Assembly (NCBI RefSeq): GCF_022761115.1
Contig: NZ_JAKWJS010000001.1
Coordinates: forward strand, 744,001-808,000
Source: Dyella sp. RRB7
Lineage (GTDB): Bacteria > Pseudomonadota > Gammaproteobacteria > Xanthomonadales > Rhodanobacteraceae
Reading direction: 5' to 3'
Length of the DNA stretch: 64,000 nt
Each line of letters begins with the position of its first letter. Position 1 is the first letter of the stretch. The notes under the pieces are model-generated. The model searched no databases and was not told the DNA's origin. It saw nothing but the letters and a program-made list of their open reading frames with translations. The position numbers were made by a program, and so were the translations under genes. This document shows positions 53,777 through 63,281 of this stretch, piece by piece.

Positions 53777-54664
53777 TCATGCGCTCACCGGCGTGTCACC
53801 GAAGCGTTCGCGCAACTGGTTCCGGAAACGCCGGCTGCACGGGACGGTGGCACCATCGCGCAAGGTCAGTCGGGCATCGCCGGTTTCCAGCGGCTCGATC
53901 TCGAGCAGGTAGTCGAGATTGACCAGATAGCTGCGATGCACGCGCACGAAGCGCTGCGGGTCGAGCCGCTCCTCGATGCCGGCCATGGTGGCGCGCAAGG
54001 GATAATCGCGCCCGCGCACATGCAGGTTCACGTAGTTGCCCGAGGCCTGCAGCCATTCGATCTCGCGCGCCGCAATCAGGAATTCCTTGCCCAGCTTGCG
54101 CACCAGGAAACGCTCGGGCCGCTCGATGGGCTCCACCGGCGGTCCCTCGTCAGGCTCGGCCAGCAGCGTAGCCTCGCCCTGCAGGCGGCGTAGCACGAAG
54201 CCGTACAGGCAGATCGAGCCGACGAAAATGAAATAGGTGCGGAAATCCTTCAGGTACTCATAGCCCAACTGCACGGGCCAGTTGCCGAAGTCGTAATGGG
54301 CGCCGAGCATGGCATAGGCGAGTTTGCGCAGCCCCACCATCGCGCCGACATGGATCAGGCAAAAGGGCAGCGTCAACACCAGGTGCACCTTCAGGCTCTG
54401 GCGCCAGCTATCGAAGCGGAAGGGCCAACGGCGTGTCGCCATGACCACGAATGGCGCCAGGATCAGCAGCGCCACGCTGCTGCTGATTTCCCAGATCCAC
54501 GGCTCGATGGTCGCCACCTTGTGCGCCCCGCGCCCATGATCGAACCACGACACCATGCCGTTGAACACCGTATTGAGCGCGATCACGACGACCCAGATGC
54601 CTATCTCGAAGGGGCGCCGCCAGCGCTCGAATTTCCTGATGTCGAACCCGCGCCGTGTCGTCAT
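53777..54664 (-). CDS. Membrane-bound LytTR-type transcription regulator
   Basis: A 295-residue protein. The first 175 residues hold about four membrane helices (IGIWVVVIALNTVFNGMV, SVALLILAPFVVMA, VHLVLTLPFCLIHVGAMVG, TYFIFVGSICLYGFVL). A LytTR DNA-binding domain fills residues 190-295, with IEWLQASGNYVNLHVRGRDY, ERLDPQRFVRVHRSYLVNL and the terminal CSRRFRNQLRERFG. There is no receiver domain, so signal sensing is probably in the membrane part. It is divergent from the MFS exporter gene across 157 bases, which is the likely regulatory target. I saw no clear LytTR direct repeats there. Confidence 0.87.
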   Translation of the reverse strand: MTTRRGFDIRKFERWRRPFEIGIWVVVIALNTVFNGMVSWFDHGRGAHKVATIEPWIWEISSSVALLILAPFVVMATRRWPFRFDSWRQSLKVHLVLTLPFCLIHVGAMVGLRKLAYAMLGAHYDFGNWPVQLGYEYLKDFRTYFIFVGSICLYGFVLRRLQGEATLLAEPDEGPPVEPIERPERFLVRKLGKEFLIAAREIEWLQASGNYVNLHVRGRDYPLRATMAGIEERLDPQRFVRVHRSYLVNLDYLLEIEPLETGDARLTLRDGATVPCSRRFRNQLRERFGDTPVSA

Positions 54665-54821
54665 GGCGGCGATTCTACGTGGCCGCATGGCGCCACTGCA
54701 CGCCCGACGCGGTGGCGACAGGCTACACGCGGCAAGCCCGATAGCCCTGGGCAGCGATGACGGCACTTTGCCGACCTGGTTGGGCCGCCGATAATGCTGC
54801 CGCTTCCCCAGGATTCCCTTG

Positions 54822-56093
54822 ATGACATCCTCCCCCGCCTCGCCTTCGGCGGACTCGCTGCGTTCGCACCGGGCCTTTGTGCATTTCTGGTTTGCGCGCA
54901 CCTGTTCGAGTTTTGGTTTCCAGATGCTGTCGGTCGCGGTCGGCTGGCAGATCTACGCCATCACCGGACGCGCACTGGACCTGGGCCTGATCGGCCTGGT
55001 GCAGTTTTTCCCCTCGGTGATGCTGGCGTTGCCGGCCGGCCATGTGGCCGATCAGTTCGACCGCCGCCGCATCGTGCGGCTGGGGTTGATCACCGAACTG
55101 ATCGCCATCATCGTGCTGGCCGCGATCAGCCTGGCGCACCTGGCCCACGAGGCCGGCATTCTGGCGCTGGTGTTCCTGTTGGGCGTGGCCAAGGCCTTTG
55201 AATTCCCTTCCTTGCAATCCATGTTGCCGGCGTTGGTACCTCCCGCCGTGCTGCCCCGGGCGATGGCAGCCAGCGCCTCGGCCGGGCAGGCCGCACAGAT
55301 CGTGGGACCGGCGCTGGGCGGCCTGCTGTATGTCGCCGGCCCCGGTACGGTGTACGTGGTCTGTGCTGTGCTTTACCTGGCGGCGACGCTGCTGATGGGC
55401 CGCCTGCGCTACGAACAGGCCCCGCCGCGACGCGAACCGGCCACGTTGAAGACCTTGTTCGCGGGCGTGCACTTCATCCGGCAACGACCGGATGTGCTGG
55501 GCGTAATCTCGCTGGACCTGTTCGCCGTGTTGCTGGGTGGCGCCACCGCGCTGCTGCCGGTCTTCGCCAAGGACATCCTGCACACCGGTCCCTGGGGCCT
55601 GGGCCTGTTGCGCGCCGCGCCCGCCGTGGGCGCCTTGCTGATGTCGCTATGGTTGACGCGCCACAGCATGGAACGCCGCGTCGGCCCGATCATGTTTGCG
55701 TGCGTCGCCGGCTTCGGCGCGGGAACGCTGGTGTTTGCGGTGTCTACCACGTTGTGGCTCTCGCTGATCGCGCTGTTCGCGTTGGGTGCGTTCGACATGG
55801 TGAGCATGGTGATACGCGGCGCGCTGGTGCAGCTGGATACGCCCGACGACATGCGCGGGCGCGTAAGCGCCGTGAACGCGATCTTCATCAACACCTCCAA
55901 CCAGCTGGGCGAATTCGAATCCGGCCTGCTGGCGGCCTGGGTGGGCGCGGTCAACGCCACCCTGATCGGCGGCGTCGGCACGCTGGTGGTGGTGGGCCTA
56001 TGGATGCTGATGTTCCCGACCCTGCGGCGGCGGCAAAGCCTGCGCGCGGCGCCGGCCGAGCCGGCCGCCACGGCAGGCGCCGAGGCGATCTGA
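54822..56093 (+). CDS. MFS transporter, EntS/DUF894-like
   Basis: A 423-residue permease with about 12 helices. The loop between helices 2 and 3 has the MFS motif GHVADQFDRRRIVRLG. The family, which includes the enterobactin exporter EntS and many drug exporters, is suggested by FEFPSLQSMLPALVP, SASAGQAAQIVGPALGGLL and TPDDMRGRVSAVNAIFINTSNQLGEFE (given in parts along the chain). Direction is most likely export; substrate unknown. The ATG at 54822 follows AGGA. The divergent LytTR gene probably controls it. Confidence 0.88.
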   Translation: MTSSPASPSADSLRSHRAFVHFWFARTCSSFGFQMLSVAVGWQIYAITGRALDLGLIGLVQFFPSVMLALPAGHVADQFDRRRIVRLGLITELIAIIVLAAISLAHLAHEAGILALVFLLGVAKAFEFPSLQSMLPALVPPAVLPRAMAASASAGQAAQIVGPALGGLLYVAGPGTVYVVCAVLYLAATLLMGRLRYEQAPPRREPATLKTLFAGVHFIRQRPDVLGVISLDLFAVLLGGATALLPVFAKDILHTGPWGLGLLRAAPAVGALLMSLWLTRHSMERRVGPIMFACVAGFGAGTLVFAVSTTLWLSLIALFALGAFDMVSMVIRGALVQLDTPDDMRGRVSAVNAIFINTSNQLGEFESGLLAAWVGAVNATLIGGVGTLVVVGLWMLMFPTLRRRQSLRAAPAEPAATAGAEAI

Positions 56094-56214
56094 ACCGCCA
56101 TCGCGCCAACGCCAGGCGCGGCCCAGTCTTCGCCGCACCGGCTTGACGCGCATCATGATGGTGACGACGGCCCTCGCTAGCATGGGCGTTCCTTGCGCGA
56201 CCGGGATCAAGGGA

Positions 56215-57411
56215 ATGAATGTCGATGTCGTCATCGTCGGGGCGGGCCCGGCCGGGTTGTGCTTTGCCAGGTCACTGTCCGATTCGGGGCTCAGCATCGT
56301 CATCGTCGAGCGGCAACCGGTGGACATGCTCCGCGAGCCCGCCTTCGATGGACGCGAAATCGCGCTGACGCAACGCTCCGTGCGCATCCTGCGCGAGCTG
56401 GGCATATGGGGCCGGCTTGGCCCCATGGACATCTCGCCGTTGCGCAGCGCGCGGGTACTCAATGGCCATGGGTTGCGCGGATTGAATGTGACGCCGACCA
56501 ACACCGGCAGCGAAGAGCTGGGCTTTCTGGTACCCAACGATCGCATTCGCCGTGCGGCCTATGCCTCGATCGAGCACGATCCCCGCATCACCTTGATCGG
56601 CGACACCGCCGTGCACACCATCTCACTCGATCGCGACGCGTCCCGGCTGCACCTGTCCAATGGCTCCACGCTCAATGCCCGACTGACCGTCGCCGCCGAC
56701 AGCCGTTTCTCGCAGCTGCGCCGCGATGCCGGCATTCCCGCGGACATGCACGACTTCGGCAAGACCATGCTGGTCTGCCGCATGGCCTTGGAACAACCAC
56801 ACCAGCAGCAAGCGCTGGAATGGTTCGATCACGGCCAGACGCTCGCCCTGCTGCCGTTGCACAACAACGAAGCGTCCATCGTGCTCACCTTGCCGGGGCA
56901 GGCCATGAAAGGTGTCATGGCGCTGGATGATGAGCAGTTCAACCACGAGATGCATCGCCGCTTCGACGGTCGCTTCGGCCATATGCGCCTGACCAGCACG
57001 CGGCACGCCTATCCGCTGGTGGCGGTGTACGCCCGCCGCTTCACCGCACCGCACTTCGCGCTCATTGGCGATGCGGCGGTAGGCATGCATCCCGTGACCG
57101 CCCATGGCTTCAACCTCGGTCTGCAAAGCGTGGAAGCGCTCTCGAAGGCGGTCCGCCAGGCATGCGGTGACGGCCAGGACATCGCCTCCGCACACGTCCT
57201 GATGCGCTACCAGCGCGCCCATCGCATCGCCACGATGCCGCTCTACCTCGCCACGCTGGCCATCGTGAAGCTGTACACCGATGACCGCCCGCCCGCGCGC
57301 GTCGTTCGCACCGCCCTGTTGCGGGCCAGCCAGGCGCTGCCGCCGTTCCGCCTCAGCCTGGCGCACCTGCTCGCGTCCGGTGGTCGCTGCCCGGCCAGCT
57401 GCCCCGGATAA
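56215..57411 (+). CDS. UbiH/UbiM-type flavin hydroxylase
   Basis: A 398-residue FAD monooxygenase. FAD sites are VDVVIVGAGPAGL at residues 3-15 and GDAAVGMHPVTAHGFN near 282. The stretch PAFDGREIALTQRSVRILRE after VERQP, and LGFLVPNDRIRRAA, resemble the UbiM branch, which hydroxylates demethoxyubiquinol in bacteria lacking other C6 hydroxylases. This genome also has coq7, so the role could be another ring position or a condition-specific backup. The ATG at 56215 is set by the FAD motif; the frame is open 72 bases further up. It lies 121 bases after the MFS gene. Confidence 0.8.
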   Translation: MNVDVVIVGAGPAGLCFARSLSDSGLSIVIVERQPVDMLREPAFDGREIALTQRSVRILRELGIWGRLGPMDISPLRSARVLNGHGLRGLNVTPTNTGSEELGFLVPNDRIRRAAYASIEHDPRITLIGDTAVHTISLDRDASRLHLSNGSTLNARLTVAADSRFSQLRRDAGIPADMHDFGKTMLVCRMALEQPHQQQALEWFDHGQTLALLPLHNNEASIVLTLPGQAMKGVMALDDEQFNHEMHRRFDGRFGHMRLTSTRHAYPLVAVYARRFTAPHFALIGDAAVGMHPVTAHGFNLGLQSVEALSKAVRQACGDGQDIASAHVLMRYQRAHRIATMPLYLATLAIVKLYTDDRPPARVVRTALLRASQALPPFRLSLAHLLASGGRCPASCPG

Positions 57412-57508
57412 ACCCAGGGAAAATGCGGCGGCGGCCGCAGGATGACTGTTTACGCACCACTCACGCAGGTGCTGGCAACGTTGAACCTTAGATTGCACGG
57501 AGGTGGCC

Positions 57509-57832
57509 ATGGCCAGGCAGTACGACATCGAGAACAGCGTCAACGGCGTGCGCGAACGCGTGCGCCACTATGCGGATGAAGCCGCCGACCGGGCCAGCGA
57601 GCTGGCCGAACGCGGACGCCAGGCGAGCCGTCGCTTTGGTCGCAACCACCGCGACTACGGCCGGCGACTGTCCAATGCCGCCGAGGATTTCGCCGACGAG
57701 GCGAATTACCAGTACCGCCGCCTGCGTCGCCACGTGACCCGCCACCCGGTGGCCACCACCGCCATCATTGCCGGCACGGTGGGCGCGTTTTTCCTGCTGC
57801 GGCATCTGCTGCGCGGCCGGGATGAAGATTGA
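57509..57832 (+). CDS. DUF883/YqjD-like membrane-anchored stress protein
   Basis: A 107-residue protein: about 70 charged, helical residues (RERVRHYADEAADRASELAE) followed by a C-terminal membrane helix, VATTAIIAGTVGAFFLL, and the end RHLLRGRDED. This is the ElaB/YqjD layout, whose members bind ribosomes or stabilise the membrane in stationary phase. GGAGG lies 5 bases before the ATG. A bidirectional terminator follows. Confidence 0.82.
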   Translation: MARQYDIENSVNGVRERVRHYADEAADRASELAERGRQASRRFGRNHRDYGRRLSNAAEDFADEANYQYRRLRRHVTRHPVATTAIIAGTVGAFFLLRHLLRGRDED

Positions 57833-57854
57833 ACCAGCACCCGCCTGATGCAAG

Positions 57855-57885
57855 AAAACGCCGCGATGATCGCGGCGTTTTCTTT
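57855..57885. terminator. Bidirectional terminator between the DUF883 gene and aceE
   Basis: AAAACGCCGCG and CGCGGCGTTTT around ATGAT, followed by TCTTT. Symmetric A and T runs allow use by both convergent genes. Confidence 0.85.
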
Positions 57886-57893
57886 ATGACTAC

Positions 57894-60587
57894 TTACACC
57901 GTCAGCGGATTGGGCTTGTCCGGATCGAGCTTGTAGGTCTTGATCGCGCGGCTCACGTCCTTGGCGTTGACCTTGCCATCCTTCGCCAGCGCGGACAGCG
58001 CGGACAGCGCGATCCAGTAGCGATCGACCTCGAAGAAGCCGCGCAGGTGCTCGCGGGTATCCGAGCGGCCGAAGCCATCGGTGCCCAGCACGGTGTAGCG
58101 CATGCCATCCGGCATGAAGGCACGGATCTGGTCGGAGTACTCGCGCACGTAGTCGGTGGCGGCCACGGCCGGACCCTGGCGGCCCTGCAGCAGGCCGGTC
58201 ACGTACGGCACGCGCGGCTCGGCTTCCGGGTGCAGGCGATTCCAGCGCTCGGCGTCGAAACCATCGCGACGCAGCTCGCTGAAGCTGGGGCAGGACCAGA
58301 TGTCGGCGGTGACGCCGAAATCCTTCTCCAGCAGCTCGGCGGCGGCGATGACTTCGCGCAGGATGGTGCCCGAACCCAGCAGCTGCACGCGCGGCTCGCC
58401 CTTCTTCGGCTTGCCGGCGTCCTTGAACAGGTACATGCCCTTGATGATGCCTTCCTCGACGCCTTGCGGCAGGTCGGGGTGGCTGTAGTTCTCGTTCATC
58501 ACGGTGAGGTAGTAGTACACATCCTCCTGCTCCTGCACCATGCGGCGGGTGCCGTCCTGCAGGATCACCGCGATCTCATAGGAGAACGTCGGGTCATAGG
58601 ACTTCACGTTGGGAATGGCGCCGGACAGCAGGTGCGAATGGCCGTCCTCGTGCTGCAGGCCTTCGCCGTTGAGCGTGGTGCGGCCGGCGGTGCCGCCGAT
58701 CAGGAAGCCGCGCGCGCGCATATCACCGGCGGCCCAGGCCAGGTCGCCGATGCGCTGGAAGCCGAACATCGAGTAGTAGATGAAGAACGGCAGCATCGGC
58801 TGGTTGCTGATGCTGTAGCTGGTGGCCGCAGCCATCCAGGCGGCCATGCCGCCGGCCTCGGAGATGCCTTCCTGCAGCACCTGGCCCTGCTGGTCTTCGC
58901 GGTAATACAGCAGCTGGTCGGCGTCCTGCGGACGGTACTTCTGGCCGAACGGCGCGTAGATGCCGATCTGGCGGAACATGCCTTCCATGCCGAAGGTGCG
59001 TGCCTCGTCGGCCACGATCGGCACGATGCGCTCGCCGATCTGCTTGTCGCGCAGCAACAGGTTCATGCCGCGCACCAGCGCCATGGTGGTGGAGATTTCG
59101 CGCTCGCCGGTGCCCTTGGTGATCTGCTCGAACGCGGACAGTTCCGGCGTCTTGAGCTTCACGTCGGTGTGGCGGCGGCGCTGCGGCAGGAAACCGCCCA
59201 GGGCGCGGCGGCGCTCGAGCATGTACTGCACTTCCGGCGAATCCTTGCCCGGGTGGTAGTACGGCACGTCGGCCAGCTTGTCGTCCGGCACCGGGATGTT
59301 GAAGCGATCGCGGAAGTGGCGCACGGCATCGGCGTCCAGCTTCTTCTGCTGGTGGGTCGGGTTCTGCGACTCGCCGGCCGCGCCCATGCCATAGCCCTTC
59401 ACCGTCTTGGCCAGGATCACCGTGGGCATGCCCTTGGTGTTCACCGCCTGGTGATAGGCCGCATAGACCTTGTGCGGGTCATGGCCGCCACGGTTGAGGC
59501 GCCAGATGTCGTCGTCCGACAGGTTGGCCACCATCTCGCGCGTTTCGGGATACTTGTTGAAGAAGTGCTCGCGCGTGTACGCGCCGCCGAAGGCCTTGCA
59601 CGCCTGGTACTCGCCGTCGACGGTTTCCATCATCAGCTTGCGCAGCACGCCCTTGGTGTCGCGGGCGAGGAGCGGATCCCAGTAGCTGCCCCAGATCACC
59701 TTGATGGCGTTCCAGCCGGCGCCACGGAATACGCCTTCCAGCTCCTGGATGATCTTGCCGTTGCCGCGCACCGGGCCGTCCAGGCGCTGCAGGTTGGCGT
59801 TGATCACGAACACCAGGTTGTCCAGGCCTTCGCGGCCGGCCAGCGAGATGGCGCCCAGCGACTCGGGCTCGTCGGTTTCGCCGTCACCCATGAAGCACCA
59901 GATCTTGCGATCGGTCTTGGGCATCAGGCCGCGGTGTTCCAGGTACTTCCAGAACTGCGCCTGGTAGATGGCCTGGATCGGGCCCAGGCCCATCGATACC
60001 GTCGGCACCTGCCAGTAGTCCGGCATCAGCCAGGGGTGCGGGTACGACGACAGGCCGCGGCCGTGGCCGGCCACTTCCATGCGGAACAGGTCGAGCTGGT
60101 CTTCGCCAATGCGGCCTTCGAGGAACGAACGGGCGTAGATACCCGGGCTGGAATGGCCCTGGTGGAACACCAGGTCGCCCGGATGGTCGGCGCTGGGAGC
60201 GCGCCAGAAGTGGTTGAAGCCCACGTCGTACAGCGTGGCCGACGAGGCGAAGCTGGCGATATGGCCGCCCAGCTCGCCCGGCTTGCGGTTGGCGCGCACC
60301 ACCATGGCCATGGCGTTCCAGCGGATCAGCGTGCGGATGCGCCATTCCATCGCCGCGTCGCCGTCCATCTTCGCCTCGTTGCCCGGCGCGATGGTGTTGA
60401 CGTATTCGGTGGTGGGGTTGAACGGCAGGTAGCCACCGGCGCGACGGGTCGAGTCGACCATCTTCTCCAGCAGGAAATGCGCGCGCTCGGTGCCGTCGTG
60501 GTTGATGACCGCATTGAGCGATTCGACCCATTCCTGGGTTTCGGTGGGGTCGAGGTCCTGGTGGAGGATGTCGTCGAGCTGATCCAT
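57894..60587 (-). CDS. aceE: Pyruvate dehydrogenase E1, homodimeric type
   Basis: Decarboxylates pyruvate with thiamine diphosphate and hands the acetyl unit to AceF. The 897-residue product has the full length of the homodimeric E1. Key pieces are GHIASFASSATLYDVGFNHF, QGHSSPGIYARSFLEGR, the cofactor motif GDGETDEPESLGAI through NLQRLDGPVRGNG, and VTGLLQGRQGPAVAATDY near the end. It ends KPNPLTV. aceF and lpdA are 17 kb away, so the complex is made from two loci. maeB follows on the same strand, with its own terminator, 268 bases upstream of aceE. Confidence 0.97.
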   Translation of the reverse strand: MDQLDDILHQDLDPTETQEWVESLNAVINHDGTERAHFLLEKMVDSTRRAGGYLPFNPTTEYVNTIAPGNEAKMDGDAAMEWRIRTLIRWNAMAMVVRANRKPGELGGHIASFASSATLYDVGFNHFWRAPSADHPGDLVFHQGHSSPGIYARSFLEGRIGEDQLDLFRMEVAGHGRGLSSYPHPWLMPDYWQVPTVSMGLGPIQAIYQAQFWKYLEHRGLMPKTDRKIWCFMGDGETDEPESLGAISLAGREGLDNLVFVINANLQRLDGPVRGNGKIIQELEGVFRGAGWNAIKVIWGSYWDPLLARDTKGVLRKLMMETVDGEYQACKAFGGAYTREHFFNKYPETREMVANLSDDDIWRLNRGGHDPHKVYAAYHQAVNTKGMPTVILAKTVKGYGMGAAGESQNPTHQQKKLDADAVRHFRDRFNIPVPDDKLADVPYYHPGKDSPEVQYMLERRRALGGFLPQRRRHTDVKLKTPELSAFEQITKGTGEREISTTMALVRGMNLLLRDKQIGERIVPIVADEARTFGMEGMFRQIGIYAPFGQKYRPQDADQLLYYREDQQGQVLQEGISEAGGMAAWMAAATSYSISNQPMLPFFIYYSMFGFQRIGDLAWAAGDMRARGFLIGGTAGRTTLNGEGLQHEDGHSHLLSGAIPNVKSYDPTFSYEIAVILQDGTRRMVQEQEDVYYYLTVMNENYSHPDLPQGVEEGIIKGMYLFKDAGKPKKGEPRVQLLGSGTILREVIAAAELLEKDFGVTADIWSCPSFSELRRDGFDAERWNRLHPEAEPRVPYVTGLLQGRQGPAVAATDYVREYSDQIRAFMPDGMRYTVLGTDGFGRSDTREHLRGFFEVDRYWIALSALSALAKDGKVNAKDVSRAIKTYKLDPDKPNPLTV

Positions 60588-60795
60588 GGGGAGCTTCTCT
60601 CTCCGCGGCGCCGGGGGATGGCGCGGCTATAGGTGGGCGTCTCCTGCATGGGAGACGGGGAACCGGCCGAGTTTAGCTCCGGCTTGGTTTTTCGCCAATT
60701 GGATCGAGACAATACGCGGGCGAATGGGGCGGAACGTATTGATTGATTGGACAACCGTGGCGCGATGCTCCTATCCCTTGGCCCGGGTGTCTTGG

Positions 60796-60826
60796 CCAAA
60801 AAGAAACGGGGCCCGCAGGCCCCGTC
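60796..60826 (-). terminator. Intrinsic terminator of maeB
   Basis: On the minus strand, stem ACGGGGCC / GGCCCCGT with a 4-base loop is followed by TTCTTTTT. It lies 30 bases after the maeB stop. Confidence 0.85.
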
Positions 60827-60855
60827 TCCGACAAGCGCGACGTTGGCCAAGCCGA

Positions 60856-63147
60856 TCAGCTGCGTCGCTCGCCCTGCGCCGCGCGAATCTGCGCATCCAC
60901 CGCGGCGATCGCCGTCATGTTCACCACGCGCCGCGGCGTGGCCGCCGGGGTGAGGATATGCGCCGGCTTGTCGACGCCCATCAGGATCGGGCCGATGGCC
61001 ACGCCATCCGTCATCACCCGCACCAGGTTGTAGGCGATGTTGGCGGCATCGAGGTTGGGCATCACGAACAGGTTGGCGCGACCGCTCAGCGTGGTGTTGG
61101 GAAACATGCGCAGGCGCAGTGCCTCGTCCCACGCGGTGTCGGCCTGCATTTCGCCGTCCATGTCGAGCCGGGGGCCGCGCTGGATGAGGATCTCGCGCAC
61201 CCGGCGCATCTTGGCCGCGCTCGGATTGTCGTGGCTGCCGTAGTTGGAATGCGACAGCAGCGCGATCTTCGGCTCGATGCCGAACAGCTTCAGGCGATAG
61301 CTGGCCTGCAGCGTCGCCTCGGCGATCTGCTCGGCGGTGGGGTCGCACTGCACGTGCGTGTCAAGGAAGAACCACGCGCCCTGGTCGTTGATCACGCCGG
61401 TCATGGCCGAGGTGCACGACACGCCCGGGTCCAGGCCGAACACGCTGCGCATGTAGCCGAGCTTCTTGTGGAAGCGACCGACCAGGCCACAGATCATCGC
61501 ATCGGCTTCGCCGCGCTCGACCATCAGCGAGGCAATCAGCGTGGGACGCGAACGCATCAGGTTCTTGGCGGCGGCCGGCGACACGCCACGACGCTCGGTG
61601 AGCGCGTGGTACTGCTGCCAGTACTCGTTGAAGCGCGGATCGTCGTCGATGTTGGTGATCTCGAAGTCCACGCCTGCGTGCATGCGCAGGCCCAGGCGCT
61701 GGATGCGCGTCTCGATCACGCTCGGGCGGCCGATCAGGATCGGGAACGCCAGGCGCTCGTCGATCACCGTCTGCACCGCGCGCAACACGGTCTCTTCCTC
61801 GCCCTCGGCATAGACCACGCGCTTGCGGTCGGCGCGTGCGCGCTCGTACACCGGCTTCATCAGCAGGCCGGTGCGATAGATGAACTGGCCGAGCTTTTCC
61901 TTGTACGCCTCCATGTCCACGATGGGGCGCTTGGCGACGCCCGAATCCATCGCGGCCTGCGCCACCGCTGGCGCCAGCATCACCAGCAGGCGCGGATCGA
62001 ACGGACGCGGAATGAGGTATTCAGGGCCGAACGTCGGCACGTCGCCGCCATAGGCGCTGGCCAGGTCACCGGCCTCCCGGCGGGCCAGCTCGGCGATGGC
62101 GCGCACGCAGGCGGTCTTCATCGACTCGTTGATGACGGTGGCGCCCACATCGAGCGCGCCGCGGAAGATATACGGGAAGCACAGCGCGTTGTTGACCTGG
62201 TTCGGGTAGTCCGAGCGGCCAGTGGCGATGACGCAGTCCGGACGCACCTTCTTGGCGTCTTCCGGCGCGATCTCGGGATTGGGGTTGGCCAAGGCCATGA
62301 TGATCGGGCGGTCCGCCATGCTGGCGACCATCTCCGGCTTGAGGATGCCGCCCGCCGACAGGCCCAGGAAGATGTCCGCACCCTCGACGATCTCGGCCAG
62401 CGTGCGCTTGTCGGTATCGCGCGCATAACGCTGCTTGTCCGGGTCCATGTGGTCGCGGCCGGTGTACAGCACGCCGTCGCGATCAAACGCCAGGATGCGT
62501 TCCGGCTTGAGGCCCAGCGCCACCAGCATGTCCAGGCAGGCGATGCCCGCCGCGCCGACGCCGGTGGTGGCGAGCTTCACGTCCTCGATCTTCTTGCCGA
62601 CCACTTCCAGTGCGTTGAGCACGGCGGCGCCGACGATGATGGCAGTGCCGTGCTGGTCATCGTGGAATACCGGGATCTTCATGCGCTCGCGCAGCTTGCG
62701 CTCGACGATGAAGCACTCCGGCGCCTTGATGTCCTCGAGGTTGATGCCGCCGAAGGTCGGCTCCAGCGAGGCGATGATGTCGACCAGCTTGTCCGGATCG
62801 CGCTCGTTGATTTCGATGTCGAACACGTCGATGCCGGCGAACTTCTGGAACAGTACGGCCTTGCCTTCCATCACCGGCTTGCCGGCGAGCGGGCCGATGT
62901 CGCCCAGGCCCAGCACCGCGGTGCCGTTGGTGATCACCGCCACCAGGTTGCCGCGCGCGGTCATTTCGCTGGCGGCGTTGGCGTCTTCCACGATGGCTTC
63001 GCAGGCATAGGCCACGCCCGGCGAGTAGGCCAGCGCGAGGTCGCGCTGGGTCACCATCGGCTTGGTCGCGGTGACCTTGATCTTGCCCGGGGTCGGGAAG
63101 CGGTGGTACTCGAGCGCAGCTAGACGCAGATCTTCAGGGAGGGCCAT
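60856..63147 (-). CDS. maeB: NADP-dependent malic enzyme with phosphotransacetylase-like domain
   Basis: Oxidatively decarboxylates malate to pyruvate and NADPH, feeding pyruvate dehydrogenase and lipid synthesis. The 763-residue MaeB form has the malic domain (residues 1-430) with [11 protein letters not shown], the Asp/Glu metal region [14 protein letters not shown], and the nucleotide site [21 protein letters not shown]-terminal phosphotransacetylase-like domain (430-763) has [13 protein letters not shown] and a regulatory rather than catalytic role in known MaeB. It is transcribed toward a strong terminator. Confidence 0.96.
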   Translation of the reverse strand: MALPEDLRLAALEYHRFPTPGKIKVTATKPMVTQRDLALAYSPGVAYACEAIVEDANAASEMTARGNLVAVITNGTAVLGLGDIGPLAGKPVMEGKAVLFQKFAGIDVFDIEINERDPDKLVDIIASLEPTFGGINLEDIKAPECFIVERKLRERMKIPVFHDDQHGTAIIVGAAVLNALEVVGKKIEDVKLATTGVGAAGIACLDMLVALGLKPERILAFDRDGVLYTGRDHMDPDKQRYARDTDKRTLAEIVEGADIFLGLSAGGILKPEMVASMADRPIIMALANPNPEIAPEDAKKVRPDCVIATGRSDYPNQVNNALCFPYIFRGALDVGATVINESMKTACVRAIAELARREAGDLASAYGGDVPTFGPEYLIPRPFDPRLLVMLAPAVAQAAMDSGVAKRPIVDMEAYKEKLGQFIYRTGLLMKPVYERARADRKRVVYAEGEEETVLRAVQTVIDERLAFPILIGRPSVIETRIQRLGLRMHAGVDFEITNIDDDPRFNEYWQQYHALTERRGVSPAAAKNLMRSRPTLIASLMVERGEADAMICGLVGRFHKKLGYMRSVFGLDPGVSCTSAMTGVINDQGAWFFLDTHVQCDPTAEQIAEATLQASYRLKLFGIEPKIALLSHSNYGSHDNPSAAKMRRVREILIQRGPRLDMDGEMQADTAWDEALRLRMFPNTTLSGRANLFVMPNLDAANIAYNLVRVMTDGVAIGPILMGVDKPAHILTPAATPRRVVNMTAIAAVDAQIRAAQGERRS

Positions 63148-63281
63148 GGGATGCGTTGATCGGATGTGAGGGGGAATCTAGGGCCGCGATGCGGCATCCG
63201 CGAATGGTAGCACCGGCGGACGCCCTGCCCCGACGCTGCGCCGCAGCATGATGGAGCGATCGTTCACTCGCCCTCACCGCT

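Noticed and set aside
58047-60632. 861-codon open frame on the plus strand opposite aceE
   Set aside because: It is the mirror of a strongly biased GC-rich gene. Its product is low in diversity (His, Val, Ala, Gln, Arg) with no motif, while the minus strand encodes full-length AceE.
60586-63123. 845-codon open frame opposite maeB
   Set aside because: Antisense shadow of maeB with no recognisable domain and no ribosome site.
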